Notes: generated by a model from the letters alone, not told the origin. A stretch of 64,000 nt of DNA from Bradyrhizobium canariense (GCF_900105125.1 NZ_LT629750.1:2418001-2482000), one strand, 5' to 3'; counted from the first letter of the stretch, positions 53,990-63,783 are shown. Program-made: numbers and translations.

Positions 53990-55267
53990 ATGACAAAAGC
54001 GCTGAAGGGCGTTCGAATTCTTGATTTCACCCACGTTCAGTCGGGACCGACCTGCACGCAATTGCTGGCGTGGTTCGGCGCCGACGTGATCAAGGTCGAG
54101 CGTCCCGGCGTCGGCGATATCACGCGCGGTCAGTTGCAGGACGTGCCGAATGTCGACAGCCTGTATTTCACCATGCTCAACCACAACAAGCGCTCGATCA
54201 CGCTCGACACCAAGAATCCGAAGGGCAAGGAGGTGCTCACCGCGCTGATCAAGCAATGCGACGTGCTGGTGGAAAATTTCGGCCCCGGCGTACTCGATCG
54301 CATGGGATTTCCCTGGGAGAAGATTCACAGCATCAATCCCAAGATGATCGTGGCGTCGATCAAGGGCTTTGGCCCCGGTCCCTACGAGGATTGCAAGGTC
54401 TATGAGAACGTCGCGCAATGCACCGGCGGCGCGGCGTCGACCACGGGTTTCCGTGATGGGCTTCCGCTCGTCACCGGTGCGCAGATCGGCGACAGCGGCA
54501 CCGGATTGCATCTGGCGCTCGGCATCGTCACCGCGCTTTACCAGCGCACCATGACCGGACAGGGCCAGAAGGTCACTGCCGCGATGCAGGACGGCGTGCT
54601 CAATCTTGCACGCGTCAAGCTGCGCGACCAGCAGCGCCTCGCGCACGGTCCGCTTAGGGAATACAGCCAGTTCGGCGAAGGCATTCCGTTCGGCGAAGCC
54701 GTGCCGCGTGCCGGCAACGATTCCGGCGGCGGTCAGCCGGGGCGCATCCTGAAGTGCAAGGGCTGGGAGACCGATCCCAACGCCTACATCTATTTCATCA
54801 CCCAGGCGCCGGTGTGGGAGAAGATCTGCGACGTGATCGGCGAGCCCGGCTGGAAGACCCATCCCGATTACGCCAAGCCCCCTGCCCGTTTGTCGCGCCT
54901 GAACGAGATCTTCGCGCGCATCGAACTCTGGACCATGACCAAGACCAAGTTCGAGGCGATGGAGATCCTCAACAAGGACGACATTCCCTGCGGCCCGATC
55001 CTGTCGATGAAGGAGCTGGCGGAGGATCAGTCGCTGCGCGCCACCGGCACCGTGGTCGAGGTGGATCATCCCACCCGCGGCAAATATCTGTCGGTCGGCA
55101 ATCCCATCAAGCTGTCGGACAGCCCGACCGACGTCAAGCGTTCGCCGCTGCTCGGTGAGCACACCGACGAAATCCTGCGGCAGGTGCTCGGCTTCAGCGA
55201 TCATCAGGTCGCCGAAATCCACGATTCCGGCGCGCTCGACCCGCCGCGGAAGCAGGCCGCCGAATAA
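53990..55267 (+). CDS. frc: Formyl-CoA:oxalate CoA-transferase
   Basis: The product (425 aa) starts [20 protein letters not shown]. It has [20 protein letters not shown], the catalytic Asp in [10 protein letters not shown] and the glycine loop GGGQPGR that gates the active site. This is the full Frc pattern and length. It transfers CoA from formyl-CoA to oxalate, feeding Oxc. It lies 82 nt after oxc and ends at a strong terminator. Frc and Oxc together give oxalate-dependent formate and CO2 production. Confidence 0.96.
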   Translation: MTKALKGVRILDFTHVQSGPTCTQLLAWFGADVIKVERPGVGDITRGQLQDVPNVDSLYFTMLNHNKRSITLDTKNPKGKEVLTALIKQCDVLVENFGPGVLDRMGFPWEKIHSINPKMIVASIKGFGPGPYEDCKVYENVAQCTGGAASTTGFRDGLPLVTGAQIGDSGTGLHLALGIVTALYQRTMTGQGQKVTAAMQDGVLNLARVKLRDQQRLAHGPLREYSQFGEGIPFGEAVPRAGNDSGGGQPGRILKCKGWETDPNAYIYFITQAPVWEKICDVIGEPGWKTHPDYAKPPARLSRLNEIFARIELWTMTKTKFEAMEILNKDDIPCGPILSMKELAEDQSLRATGTVVEVDHPTRGKYLSVGNPIKLSDSPTDVKRSPLLGEHTDEILRQVLGFSDHQVAEIHDSGALDPPRKQAAE

Positions 55268-55295
55268 GCGACTTCATTTTCTCAAGAGTTCGAGA

Positions 55296-55321
55296 GGCCG
55301 CCGGTTTCCGGCGGCCTTTTT
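55296..55321 (+). terminator. Intrinsic terminator after frc
   Basis: GGCCGCCGG-TTT-CCGGCGGCC is followed by TTTTT. It lies 28 nt after the frc stop and may also stop the convergent TetR transcript. Confidence 0.92.
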
Positions 55322-55338
55322 CGTTATGTCTGATGCAC

Positions 55339-55995
55339 TCAAGGTCGCTTCGGGACGGATTCCAAATTCGCTTGCAGATACGCGAACGCCGCATATCCGA
55401 ATTCGTCGCCCAACGATTTCCACGACAAATCGTTAAGGGTCTCGTCCGACCCACGTGCCTTCGCCAGTATCGCTGCCGTTATGATGTGAAACGACACACG
55501 GGCCATACGCTCGGCCTTGTCTTGCGCGACGCCTTGCAGAAAGGGAAGCAGCGCCTCGCGATACCTGCCGAAAATGCGGCGCCGGCCATCGGCGCCGATC
55601 CGGTCCATGGCCGAACCGGCGACTTGCGCAGCGAAAAGTGTGCGATACAGCTTCTCGTCGCCTGCGAAAGTATCGCATGTCGCACCCGCAAAGCGCTGGA
55701 TCAGGTCGGTAATGTCCTTGAACTCCCGCGACGACAGGCGCCTGGCCACGGCGTCCTCGATGCGGGCGGTGACGTCGTATTTGATCGCCTGGAGCAATTC
55801 ATCCTTACCGCGAAAGCGGCGATAAATGTTTCCGACCGGCAAGCGCGCGGCTTCCGCCACCTCGGCCATCGAAAAACCGTCGATCCCTCTCGTCCTCAGC
55901 AGCTGTTCAGCGGCCGTTACGATCTTCGCAAGGGCGACACGGCTACGTTGCTGTTGCGGCCTCAAGACATGAGGCGACGTTTCGAAGGTCGACAT
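55339..55995 (-). CDS. TetR-family transcriptional regulator
   Basis: The product (218 aa) has the TetR helix-turn-helix (IVTAAEQLLRTRGIDGFSMA; LPVGNIYRRFRGKDELLQAI) and an all-helical ligand domain. ATG 55995 lies inside a 36-bp inverted repeat and has no clear ribosome site; a longer frame begins at 56055, next to the stop of the hydrolase gene. It follows the CocE-type hydrolase gene on the same strand after 56 bases. It probably controls itself and perhaps that hydrolase. Confidence 0.9.
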   Translation of the reverse strand: MSTFETSPHVLRPQQQRSRVALAKIVTAAEQLLRTRGIDGFSMAEVAEAARLPVGNIYRRFRGKDELLQAIKYDVTARIEDAVARRLSSREFKDITDLIQRFAGATCDTFAGDEKLYRTLFAAQVAGSAMDRIGADGRRRIFGRYREALLPFLQGVAQDKAERMARVSFHIITAAILAKARGSDETLNDLSWKSLGDEFGYAAFAYLQANLESVPKRP

Positions 55996-56022
55996 GACGG
56001 TAACGATACCATCATGTCGACC
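55987..56022. promoter_or_regulatory. 36-bp inverted repeat over the TetR start codon
   Basis: Outer arms GGTCGACATGA (55987-55997) and TCATGTCGACC (56012-56022) are perfectly complementary. Inner arms GGTA/TACC extend the dyad, so 16 of 18 base pairs match. The TetR ATG is at 55993-55995 inside one arm. This is the expected kind of site for TetR autoregulation. Confidence 0.6.
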
Positions 56023-56051
56023 ACCCAACAACGAAAGACCCCCGCCGTATC

Positions 56052-57893
56052 TCACTCGCCGCGAGGGATCATCGGCAGCACGAGGAACGAGTCGTGCGCT
56101 GCCCCCGACGCAACGGTGGTCACGCCTGCGAATTCAGCTTGCGGGCGATCGACGGGATCGTCATGCAGGAATACGCCAGACCCGCGTTTTCCAAACCCAT
56201 TCGCGGCCGGATCGGATACCGGACGCTGAAAGTCCGCGCCTTCGATCCGCAGCGTCAATTTATATCCGGGATGGACAATGATGGACGTCGGCCAGATCTC
56301 CACATCGACCGGATAGAGTTGGCCAGGCGTCAGCTTCTGTATTTCGTCGAAGGCGTACCACGGCTGATAGGGCTTTGATCGTTCGACGACGAGCTTGCGC
56401 CGCGACGCGCGCAGCCAGCCTTGCGCGAGCGGCGAGGCCGCGTCCGATGCGCCGAGGAAAGTGACTTCGCGTCCTTTGTCGTCGAACAATTGCAGGGTCA
56501 CAAACAAATCCGCATCCGTCGTCGATGACCCGACCCAAAGATGGGCGGCGAGCGGCCCGGTAAACTCCATGGTCCGATCGAACGACAGGTCGAACAAGGC
56601 CGCGGTTTTTCCGGCGTCGAACGTCACACTCGCGTCCGCCTTGGGCGGCTCGGTGCTCAGCAGATGATCCTTCGCATCAAGATGATAGCTGACATACCGG
56701 GTGCGGGCGAGCGGCCAGGCCTGCTCGGTGCGTGTTGTCCAGGTGGCGCGAGCGGGATCGCGTTCGACCAGGGAAACCGCGGGCGTCTTCTCCCACTTGT
56801 TGTCTGTCCCCTTCAGATAATGATCGAAAAACTTGTGCTGAAGCGCAATGCCTTCGTCGCTGTAGAAACTGTCGTCATGCGTTCCGGTGTGCAGAAACAG
56901 CCACTTCTCCTTCGATGACGCCCGGACAAATCCTTCGTAATTGCCGCGGCCGTGCAACCCCGCCGCCGAGAGGTTTCCAGCCGACAGAAACGGCGTGCGG
57001 ATGCGGCTGAGAACCGCATTGCGTTCCTGGTTGTAGCCATCGAGCAACGGATGCTCGTGCGCGCTGTCGACCAGGCTTGCTCGGTTGGCCTTCAGGAGAT
57101 CATCGCTAAGTGCGGGACCGGTCGGTGGCAATCCGGTTCCGGGGTCCTTGTAGGCGGTATGGGCGTTGCCGTTCTGATTGGGGAGGATCTGGCCCTTGAA
57201 CCAGAGCTGGAGGAAGAGGTTGCTCTCGATGCCGCCATGAAAGAGCGCTTCACGGTACAAATCCGATGCGCCTTCCCAGGGAATCATCGCGGCAAGATGC
57301 GGTGGCTGAAGTGCGGCAACCTGCCATTGATTGATGGCCATGTAGGAAATGCCGAGCAACCCGACCTTGCCGTTCGACCAGGGCTGATTGCCTGCCCACT
57401 CGATCGCATCGTAGAAATCCCGTGCCTCGCGTGCCGAGACCAGATCGAGATAGCCCGGCGAGTAGCCCGAGCCGCGCACGTCCAGCGCAATGACAACATA
57501 GCCGTCGCCGACCCAGCGTTCGGGATCGGTGTGCTCCCAGCGGATAAAACGGCAGGATGACTGCGCGCAAATTTCCGGATTGGCCTTCAGCAACTGGGCC
57601 CAGCCGGACGCATAAGCCTCCTGAAAGGTCGCGTCTTTGCCATAGGGTCCCTGCGCCATGACGACCGGATAGGTTCCGGGCTGCTTGGGGCGAAACACAT
57701 TGGCATAAACCACATGTCCATCGCGCAATGTCACGGCAACGTTCTGATCGTAGATCATCGTCCGGCCGCCCTTCAGCATGATCTCTTCATGAGCATGCGG
57801 AACGGCATCGTTGGGTTGCGCAGTTGCGTTCGCGCCCCAGGCCAAACTCACGCCCACGGCGAGGGCGACAAGAAATCTTCCGGCTGAATTCAT
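56052..57893 (-). CDS. Secreted CocE/NonD-type (X-Pro dipeptidyl-peptidase-like) hydrolase
   Basis: This 613-residue alpha/beta hydrolase has a signal peptide (FLVALAVGVSLAWGANATAQ). The nucleophile motif is GLLGISYMAINQW, the oxyanion segment is VVMAQGPYGKD, and VVIALDVRGSGYSPG precedes it. A C-terminal jelly-roll domain (LAAHLWVGSSTTDADLFVTL) is typical of CocE/NonD esterases. ATG 57893 has GGGAGG 7 nt upstream; the longer frame to 58049 runs through the promoter. It would hydrolyse an ester or amide in the periplasm. It interrupts the oxalate locus and has its own dyad upstream (57969-57987). Confidence 0.9.
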   Translation of the reverse strand: MNSAGRFLVALAVGVSLAWGANATAQPNDAVPHAHEEIMLKGGRTMIYDQNVAVTLRDGHVVYANVFRPKQPGTYPVVMAQGPYGKDATFQEAYASGWAQLLKANPEICAQSSCRFIRWEHTDPERWVGDGYVVIALDVRGSGYSPGYLDLVSAREARDFYDAIEWAGNQPWSNGKVGLLGISYMAINQWQVAALQPPHLAAMIPWEGASDLYREALFHGGIESNLFLQLWFKGQILPNQNGNAHTAYKDPGTGLPPTGPALSDDLLKANRASLVDSAHEHPLLDGYNQERNAVLSRIRTPFLSAGNLSAAGLHGRGNYEGFVRASSKEKWLFLHTGTHDDSFYSDEGIALQHKFFDHYLKGTDNKWEKTPAVSLVERDPARATWTTRTEQAWPLARTRYVSYHLDAKDHLLSTEPPKADASVTFDAGKTAALFDLSFDRTMEFTGPLAAHLWVGSSTTDADLFVTLQLFDDKGREVTFLGASDAASPLAQGWLRASRRKLVVERSKPYQPWYAFDEIQKLTPGQLYPVDVEIWPTSIIVHPGYKLTLRIEGADFQRPVSDPAANGFGKRGSGVFLHDDPVDRPQAEFAGVTTVASGAAHDSFLVLPMIPRGE

Positions 57894-57968
57894 TTTGTTT
57901 CCTCCCGACGACCGCGTCGATTGCGCGGCTCCACGCGCCGTCCTTATCCCGGCAGAGGAAAAATGTGA

Positions 57969-57987
57969 ATGCAAATCTTGTTTGCAT
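57969..57987. promoter_or_regulatory. Inverted repeat in the hydrolase promoter region
   Basis: ATGCAAATCTTGTTTGCAT has perfect seven-base arms around five bases, 75 nt before the hydrolase ATG, with a further half site ATGCAAA at 58022-58028. It differs from the oxalate boxes and from the TetR dyad. The regulator is unknown. Confidence 0.45.
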
Positions 57988-58036
57988 TTTAATTGCGCAC
58001 TGCAACAGGGAAAATGCTGCCATGCAAACAAAGATG

Positions 58037-58065
58037 TTGTTTCTGGCATCTGGCATACCTAGATT
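58037..58065 (+). promoter_or_regulatory. Promoter of the 45-residue gene with oxalate-locus operator box 3
   Basis: TTGTTT (58037-58042) and TAGATT (58060-58065) are 17 bases apart. TGGCATCTGGCATACCT (58044-58060) fills the spacer and matches boxes 1 and 2 at 14 of 17 positions against box 2. Repression by the GntR regulator would be steric exclusion of polymerase. Confidence 0.6.
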
Positions 58066-58113
58066 GTCCCTCGAACGCAGCAAGCCGCTGCCCATGTGAA
58101 TAAGGGGACAAAC

Positions 58114-58251
58114 ATGTCCAAAACTGCCTCCCTCCGTCTTGCGCCGCCCACCACCCTGTTCGGCCGCCTGCTGGCCTCGATCGATCGTCTGTTGATGGCG
58201 AACGCCGAGATCGCTGTCCGCAACGGCGACCTTCCGTATTTTGGCCTCTAA
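58114..58251 (+). CDS. 45-residue small protein of unknown function
   Basis: ATG 58114 has GGGGA 5 nt upstream and opens a 45-codon frame: MSKTASLRLAPPTTLFGRLL, an amphipathic middle ASIDRLLMANAEIAVRNGDL, and the end PYFGL. Short proteins with a similar NGD-aromatic-G ending occur in Bradyrhizobium as I recall, without known function. It has its own promoter with an oxalate-locus box and is followed by hairpins, including a perfect terminator, so it is a complete small transcription unit. It could be a membrane-associated or regulatory peptide. Confidence 0.75.
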   Translation: MSKTASLRLAPPTTLFGRLLASIDRLLMANAEIAVRNGDLPYFGL

Positions 58252-58259
58252 AAGGCGTT

Positions 58260-58278
58260 CCCGGGCCATTTGCCCGGG
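58260..58278 (+). terminator. First hairpin after the small gene
   Basis: CCCGGGC pairs with GCCCGGG across a short loop, 9 nt after the small-gene stop. It has no T-run, so it may protect the transcript rather than end it. Confidence 0.5.
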
Positions 58279-58315
58279 TCGCCGGCGACACCCTTAAGCC
58301 TCCTCCCCGACTGAC

Positions 58316-58340
58316 GGCCCCGGTTTTCCGGGGCCTTTTT
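58316..58340 (+). terminator. Intrinsic terminator of the small-gene transcript
   Basis: GGCCCCGG-TTTT-CCGGGGCC is followed by TTTTT; the stem is perfect. It separates the small gene from the OxlT promoter. Confidence 0.93.
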
Positions 58341-58412
58341 CGTGAGAGGACCTAAGGATCTGACCGGAACGCCCCCTCCCCGGGATGCGACATATTGGGC
58401 AAAAGAAGGGGC

Positions 58413-58441
58413 TTGCGCTCTGGCATATCACATACCAATAT
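58413..58441 (+). promoter_or_regulatory. OxlT promoter with oxalate-locus operator box 4
   Basis: TTGCGC (58413-58418) and CAATAT (58436-58441) are 17 bases apart, with TGGCATATCACATACCA (58421-58437) in between. The arms TGGCAT/ATACCA match the other boxes with one change. It lies about 57 nt before the OxlT ATG. Confidence 0.55.
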
Positions 58442-58493
58442 GCTCGCGCCGGTAACGCTCGCCTCAAATCAGAAGCGTACCTCGGGAGGAACC

Positions 58494-59804
58494 ATGACAT
58501 CCACACAACCGTCAGCGCAGCCGACATCTGAGGGGCCGTATTTCCGCTGGATGCAACTTGCGATGGGCATCGTCTGCATGGCGATGATCGCAAATCTGCA
58601 ATATGGCTGGACGCTGTTCGTCGATCCGATCGATGCAAAATACCACTGGGGCCGCGCCGCGATCCAGTTGGCCTTTACGCTGTTCGTGGTGACGGAGACC
58701 TGGCTGGTCCCGGTTGAAGCCTGGTTCGTCGACAAATATGGCCCGCGGGTCGTCATCATGTTCGGCGGCGTGATGATCTCAATCGCGTGGATTCTGAACT
58801 CCCAAGCCAACTCGCTGGTGTTGCTTTATATCGCCGCGATCTTCGGCGGAATCGGTGCGGGCTCGGTGTACGGAACATGCGTCGGCAACGCGCTGAAATG
58901 GTTTCCGGACCGGCGCGGCCTCGCCGCCGGCGCTACCGCTGCCGGCTTCGGCGCCGGTGCTGCGATCACCGTGGTGCCGATCGCGAACATGATTGCCACG
59001 AGCGGCTACCAGCACGCCTTTTTGACCTTCGGCATCGGACAGGGCGTGATTGTTTTCATCCTCGCCTTCTTCCTGCGCAAGCCGTCACAGGCAATGCCGG
59101 CGAAGAAGAAACAACTCAATTTGCCGCAGACCAAGATCGACTTCACGCCGCCTCAGGTGCTGCGAAGCCCGATTTTCTGGGTGATGTATCTGGTGTTCGT
59201 GATGGTCGCCGCGGGCGGCCTGATGGCGGCAGCCCAGATCGCACCGATCGCACACGACTACAAGATCGCCAACGAACCCGTGGGTCTCCTGGGCTTCCAG
59301 ATGGCGGCGCTGACCTTTGCGATTTCGCTCGACCGCATCTTCGACGGTTTCGGCCGCCCCTTCTTCGGATGGGTGTCAGACCAGATCGGCCGTGAGCACA
59401 CCATGTTCATTGCGTTCGGCACGGGCGCACTGATGCTGCTGACGTTATCGGTGTACGGTCACATCCCGATCGTTTTCGTGCTGGCGACGGCGGTCTATTT
59501 CGGCGTGTTCGGCGAGATCTACAGCCTGTTCCCCGCAACATCAGGCGATACGTTCGGCGTCAAGTTCGCCACCACCAACAACGGCATGCTCTACACCGCG
59601 AAAGGCACGGCCGCGTTGCTTGTGCCCCTTGCGAGCATCCTCGCGAGCAATTTCGGCTGGCAGGCCGTGTTCGTTGTTGCCGTTGCGCTCAACGCGACCG
59701 CGGCGCTGATGGCGATATTTGTGATCAAGCCGATGCGGCGCGCATTCATCCTGGGCCACGAAGCTCCCGCAGATGCCCACGCGCGCGACGTCAAGCCGGC
59801 CTGA
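58494..59804 (+). CDS. OxlT-like oxalate/formate antiporter (MFS)
   Basis: The product (436 aa) has twelve helices. Near the start it reads ANLQYGWTLFVDPIDAKYHW and VDKYGPRVVIMFGGVMI, then GIGAGSVYGTCVGNALKWFP and DRRGLAAGATAAGFGAG, in the same order as Oxalobacter OxlT. It exchanges oxalate for formate across the inner membrane. GGGAGGA lies 3 nt before ATG 58494, which removes a 33-residue upstream extension. It has its own promoter with a GntR box and a strong terminator. Confidence 0.92.
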   Translation: MTSTQPSAQPTSEGPYFRWMQLAMGIVCMAMIANLQYGWTLFVDPIDAKYHWGRAAIQLAFTLFVVTETWLVPVEAWFVDKYGPRVVIMFGGVMISIAWILNSQANSLVLLYIAAIFGGIGAGSVYGTCVGNALKWFPDRRGLAAGATAAGFGAGAAITVVPIANMIATSGYQHAFLTFGIGQGVIVFILAFFLRKPSQAMPAKKKQLNLPQTKIDFTPPQVLRSPIFWVMYLVFVMVAAGGLMAAAQIAPIAHDYKIANEPVGLLGFQMAALTFAISLDRIFDGFGRPFFGWVSDQIGREHTMFIAFGTGALMLLTLSVYGHIPIVFVLATAVYFGVFGEIYSLFPATSGDTFGVKFATTNNGMLYTAKGTAALLVPLASILASNFGWQAVFVVAVALNATAALMAIFVIKPMRRAFILGHEAPADAHARDVKPA

Positions 59805-59824
59805 CGACAGCACATTCATTGGAA

Positions 59825-59852
59825 GAGGCGCACCACGGTGCGCCTCTTTTTT
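59825..59852 (+). terminator. Intrinsic terminator after OxlT
   Basis: GAGGCGCACC-AC-GGTGCGCCTC is followed by six T residues, 20 nt after the stop codon. Confidence 0.93.
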
Positions 59853-60082
59853 GCCCAATCCAGATTGAGATACAAAATACCAAACCGGCTATCGGACCCC
59901 GTTTGATCGCCTGCTGCAAACCGTCGCCATTCCTCGTCGACGTTAAAACGTCAATATTAATGCCGCTTTCTTTCAATGCGGCAACCTCTGAGATTTTCAC
60001 AAACTGGATTGACAATTGGGATAATGTATACCACGATTACCGATATTGGAGACGCCCTGCGGCTAACCCTGAGGAGGTTGCG

Positions 60083-60514
60083 ATGAAAGTCGGAGACATC
60101 CTGCGCAAGAAGACTGCACGTGTTGCGACGGTTCGAATGAATGAAACCGTGGCCATTGCCGCCCAGTTGATGCGCGCGAACGATATCAGCGCGCTGGTGG
60201 TCAAGGACGTGGTGCGAACCGAAGGCAATACCGCGGTTGGCATGTTCACCGAACGCGACGTCGTGCGCGCCATCGCGGCGAATGGCGCGGCCGGCGCCAA
60301 CCTGAAAGTGTCGCAACTGATTTCAGTGCAGCAACTGGTCTCCTGCAGTTCAAACGACACGCTCGAGCACGCCCGCCACCTGATGAACCGGAACCAGATC
60401 CGTCATCTTCCGGTGATCGACAATTACAGTCTGATCGGCGTCGTCAGCATCAGCGATATCTCGACCGCGTTCGATGAAGCGGCGAGAGCCGAAGCGCGAC
60501 CCGTTCCAGCCTGA
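60083..60514 (+). CDS. CBS-domain pair protein
   Basis: The product (143 aa) consists of two CBS motifs: residues 1-60 (MKVGDILRKKTARVATVRMN; DISALVVKD) and 70-135 (LVSCSSNDTLEHARHLMNRN, then QIRHLPVIDNYSLIGVVSI). Such stand-alone pairs bind adenine nucleotides and act as energy or redox sensors. GAGGAGG lies 5 nt before ATG 60083. The open frame reaches back to 59819 across the OxlT terminator, but that part is not coding-like. Confidence 0.92.
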   Translation: MKVGDILRKKTARVATVRMNETVAIAAQLMRANDISALVVKDVVRTEGNTAVGMFTERDVVRAIAANGAAGANLKVSQLISVQQLVSCSSNDTLEHARHLMNRNQIRHLPVIDNYSLIGVVSISDISTAFDEAARAEARPVPA

Positions 60515-60545
60515 AGAATCCTTTTCGATTTCATCACGTTCCTTC

Positions 60546-60573
60546 CCGGCCTTGAGAGATCGCTCAAGGCCGG
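60546..60573 (+). terminator. Hairpin between the CBS gene and the reductase gene
   Basis: CCGGCCTTGAG and CTCAAGGCCGG form a perfect 11-bp stem with a 6-base loop. It lacks a T-run, so it may attenuate or stabilise rather than terminate fully. Confidence 0.5.
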
Positions 60574-60622
60574 CGGGCAGCCTTTTGCCGGAAATTTCAG
60601 CCATCTTGGAGCGGGACCACTC

Positions 60623-61639
60623 ATGAAAATCTGTATCTACGGCGCCGGCGCGATCGGCGGCTATCTCGGGGTTCAGCTGGCGCGCGCCGGCGCCGATGTC
60701 AGCCTGGTCGCGCGCGGTGCGCATCTTGCCGCGATGCGCGCCAACGGCCTCAAATTGCTGATCGGTGATGAAGAACGCGTGGTGCGGCCGCGCTGCACCG
60801 ACAATCCAGCCGAACTCGGCGCGCAGGATTTTGTCATCATCTGCCTGAAAGCCCATTCGATCACCGGCGTGCTGGAGCAAATGCAGTCACTGCTCGGGCC
60901 CCGCACCCGCGTCGTCACCGCGGTCAACGGAATCCCCTACTGGTATTTCCACAAGCACGGCGGCCGCTACGAGGGTTCGACGCTCGAGAGCATCGATCCC
61001 GGCGGCCGGCAGTGGAACGAGCTCGGCCCGGAACGTGCGATCGGATGCATTGTCTATCCCGCAACCGAGATCGAAGCGCCTGGCGTGATCCGCCATGTCT
61101 ATGGCGATCGTTTTCCGCTCGGCGAGCCATCGGGCGAGACCACTTCAGATGTCGAACAACTCTCCAGGCTCTTCGTCGAAGCCGACATGCAGGCGCCGGT
61201 GCTGGACCGCATCCGTGACGAAATCTGGCTCAAGCTGTGGGGCAATGTTTGCCTCAATCCGATCAGCGCGCTGACCTGCGCCACGCTCGACGTGATCTGC
61301 TCCGATCCGGCGACGCGCGCATTGTCCAAGGCGATCATGCTGGAAACCCAGTCGATCGCCGAAACATTCGGTGTCAAATTCCGCGTCGATGTCGAACGGC
61401 GCATTGAAGGCGCGCGCAAGGTCGGCGCGCACAAAACCTCGATGCTTCAGGATCTCGAGCGCGGCCGCCCGATGGAGATCGACCCGCTGGTATCGGTGGT
61501 TCAGGAAATGGGACGCCTGACCGGCATTCCGACGCCGGCGCTCGACACGGTGCTGGCGCTGGTCAGCCAGCGCGCCAAGCTCGCAGGGCTTTACGGCTCG
61601 GACCGGCCGATCGAGGCAAAAGCCCCCGCTTTTGCATGA
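60623..61639 (+). CDS. 2-dehydropantoate 2-reductase family (PanE/ApbA-like)
   Basis: This 338-residue NADPH enzyme starts MKICIYGAGAIGGYLGVQLA with the GAGAIG nucleotide motif. It has the catalytic Lys in DEIWLKLWGNVCLNPISALT and the C-terminal EIDPLVSVVQEMG segment. PanE reduces ketopantoate for pantothenate synthesis, but several paralogues in these genomes act on other 2-oxo acids, so the specific role is open. It stands alone after the CBS gene. Confidence 0.9.
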   Translation: MKICIYGAGAIGGYLGVQLARAGADVSLVARGAHLAAMRANGLKLLIGDEERVVRPRCTDNPAELGAQDFVIICLKAHSITGVLEQMQSLLGPRTRVVTAVNGIPYWYFHKHGGRYEGSTLESIDPGGRQWNELGPERAIGCIVYPATEIEAPGVIRHVYGDRFPLGEPSGETTSDVEQLSRLFVEADMQAPVLDRIRDEIWLKLWGNVCLNPISALTCATLDVICSDPATRALSKAIMLETQSIAETFGVKFRVDVERRIEGARKVGAHKTSMLQDLERGRPMEIDPLVSVVQEMGRLTGIPTPALDTVLALVSQRAKLAGLYGSDRPIEAKAPAFA

Positions 61640-61707
61640 TTGCGTTGTTCTAAGCTCTTCCGCGCCCGGTAGACTTTTGCCGACCATAACGTCATCCTGA
61701 CCTCTGA

Positions 61708-62772
<1,065 letters not shown>

Positions 62773-62808
62773 GCGGCTTGTCCCCATCGACCAACCGAGA
62801 ATGATCCC

Positions 62809-63783
62809 ATGAAAGCCTATGTCTACGGCGCCAATGGCGCTGAAATCGCCGATGTCGCCAAGCCTTCCCCAAAGGGAACGCAGGTGCTGGTTCGGGTGCG
62901 CGCCTGCGGCCTCAACCGCGCCGATCTCGGCATGACCAAAGGGCATGTGCACGGCAGCGCCGGTGGCGTCGGCACCGTGCTCGGCATGGAATGGGCGGGC
63001 GAGATCGCCGAAGTCGGTCCCGAGGCCAAAGGCGTCAAGCCCGGCGACCGCGTGATGGGTTCGGGCGGCGCCGCGTTTGCCGAATACACCCTCGCCGATC
63101 ATGGCCGGCTGTTTCGCATTCCCGCCAACGCCAACATGAACTTCGAGGAAGCGGCCACCCTCCCCATTGCGCTCGCGACCATGCACAATGCGGTCGTCAC
63201 CAACGGCGCGCTGCAGCCGGGCCAGTCCGTCCTGATTCAAGGCGCGAGCTCCGGCGTCGGCCTGATGGCGATGCAGATCGCCAAATTCAAGGGCGCGAAA
63301 ACCGTGATCGGTTCATCGACCGATGCGACGCGACGCGGGCGGCTGAAGGAATTCGGCGCCGACCTCGCGGTGGATTCCCGCGATCCCGGCTGGGTCGACC
63401 AGGTGCTGAAAGTGACAGGCGGCGAAGGCGTCGACCTCATCGTCGATCAGATCTCAGGCCCGGTCGCAAATCAGAACCTTAGGGCGACCAAGGTCAAGGG
63501 CCGCATCGTCAATGTCGGCCGCCTCGGCGGCACCCACGGCGATTTCAACTTCGACCTCCATGCCGCGCGCCGGATCAATTACATCGGCGTCACCTTCCGC
63601 ACCCGCTCGATCGAGGAAATCCGCGAGATTTTTGTCGAGGTGCAGAAGGACATCTGGCCGGCGGTGGAATCGCGCCAGCTGCAATTGCCGATCGACAAGG
63701 TGTTTGCGTTCGACGATATCGGCAAGGCGTTCGACCGCATGGAAGCCAACCAGCATCTCGGCAAGATTGTTGTGAGGCTGTAG
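62809..63783 (+). CDS. Zinc-independent alcohol dehydrogenase/quinone oxidoreductase
   Basis: This 324-residue MDR-superfamily enzyme starts MKAYVYGANGAEIADVAKPS. It has the GLNRADLGMTKG loop, no catalytic-zinc Cys/His set, and the NADPH motif IQGASSGVGLMAMQIAKFKG. It resembles quinone oxidoreductase (QOR) and enoyl reductase-like members that reduce quinones or activated double bonds. The gene may be cotranscribed with the nitronate monooxygenase. Confidence 0.92.
   Translation: MKAYVYGANGAEIADVAKPSPKGTQVLVRVRACGLNRADLGMTKGHVHGSAGGVGTVLGMEWAGEIAEVGPEAKGVKPGDRVMGSGGAAFAEYTLADHGRLFRIPANANMNFEEAATLPIALATMHNAVVTNGALQPGQSVLIQGASSGVGLMAMQIAKFKGAKTVIGSSTDATRRGRLKEFGADLAVDSRDPGWVDQVLKVTGGEGVDLIVDQISGPVANQNLRATKVKGRIVNVGRLGGTHGDFNFDLHAARRINYIGVTFRTRSIEEIREIFVEVQKDIWPAVESRQLQLPIDKVFAFDDIGKAFDRMEANQHLGKIVVRL

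Noticed and set aside
53972..55222. 416-codon minus-strand open frame
   Set aside because: It is a shadow of frc; the plus-strand product is unmistakable.
60009..60032. TTGACAATTGGGATAATG as an FNR/FixK site or promoter before the CBS gene
   Set aside because: The second half of an FNR box is missing, and the spacing to any -10-like hexamer is wrong.
59819..60082. N-terminal extension of the CBS protein
   Set aside because: The extension crosses the OxlT terminator, and a strong ribosome site supports ATG 60083.
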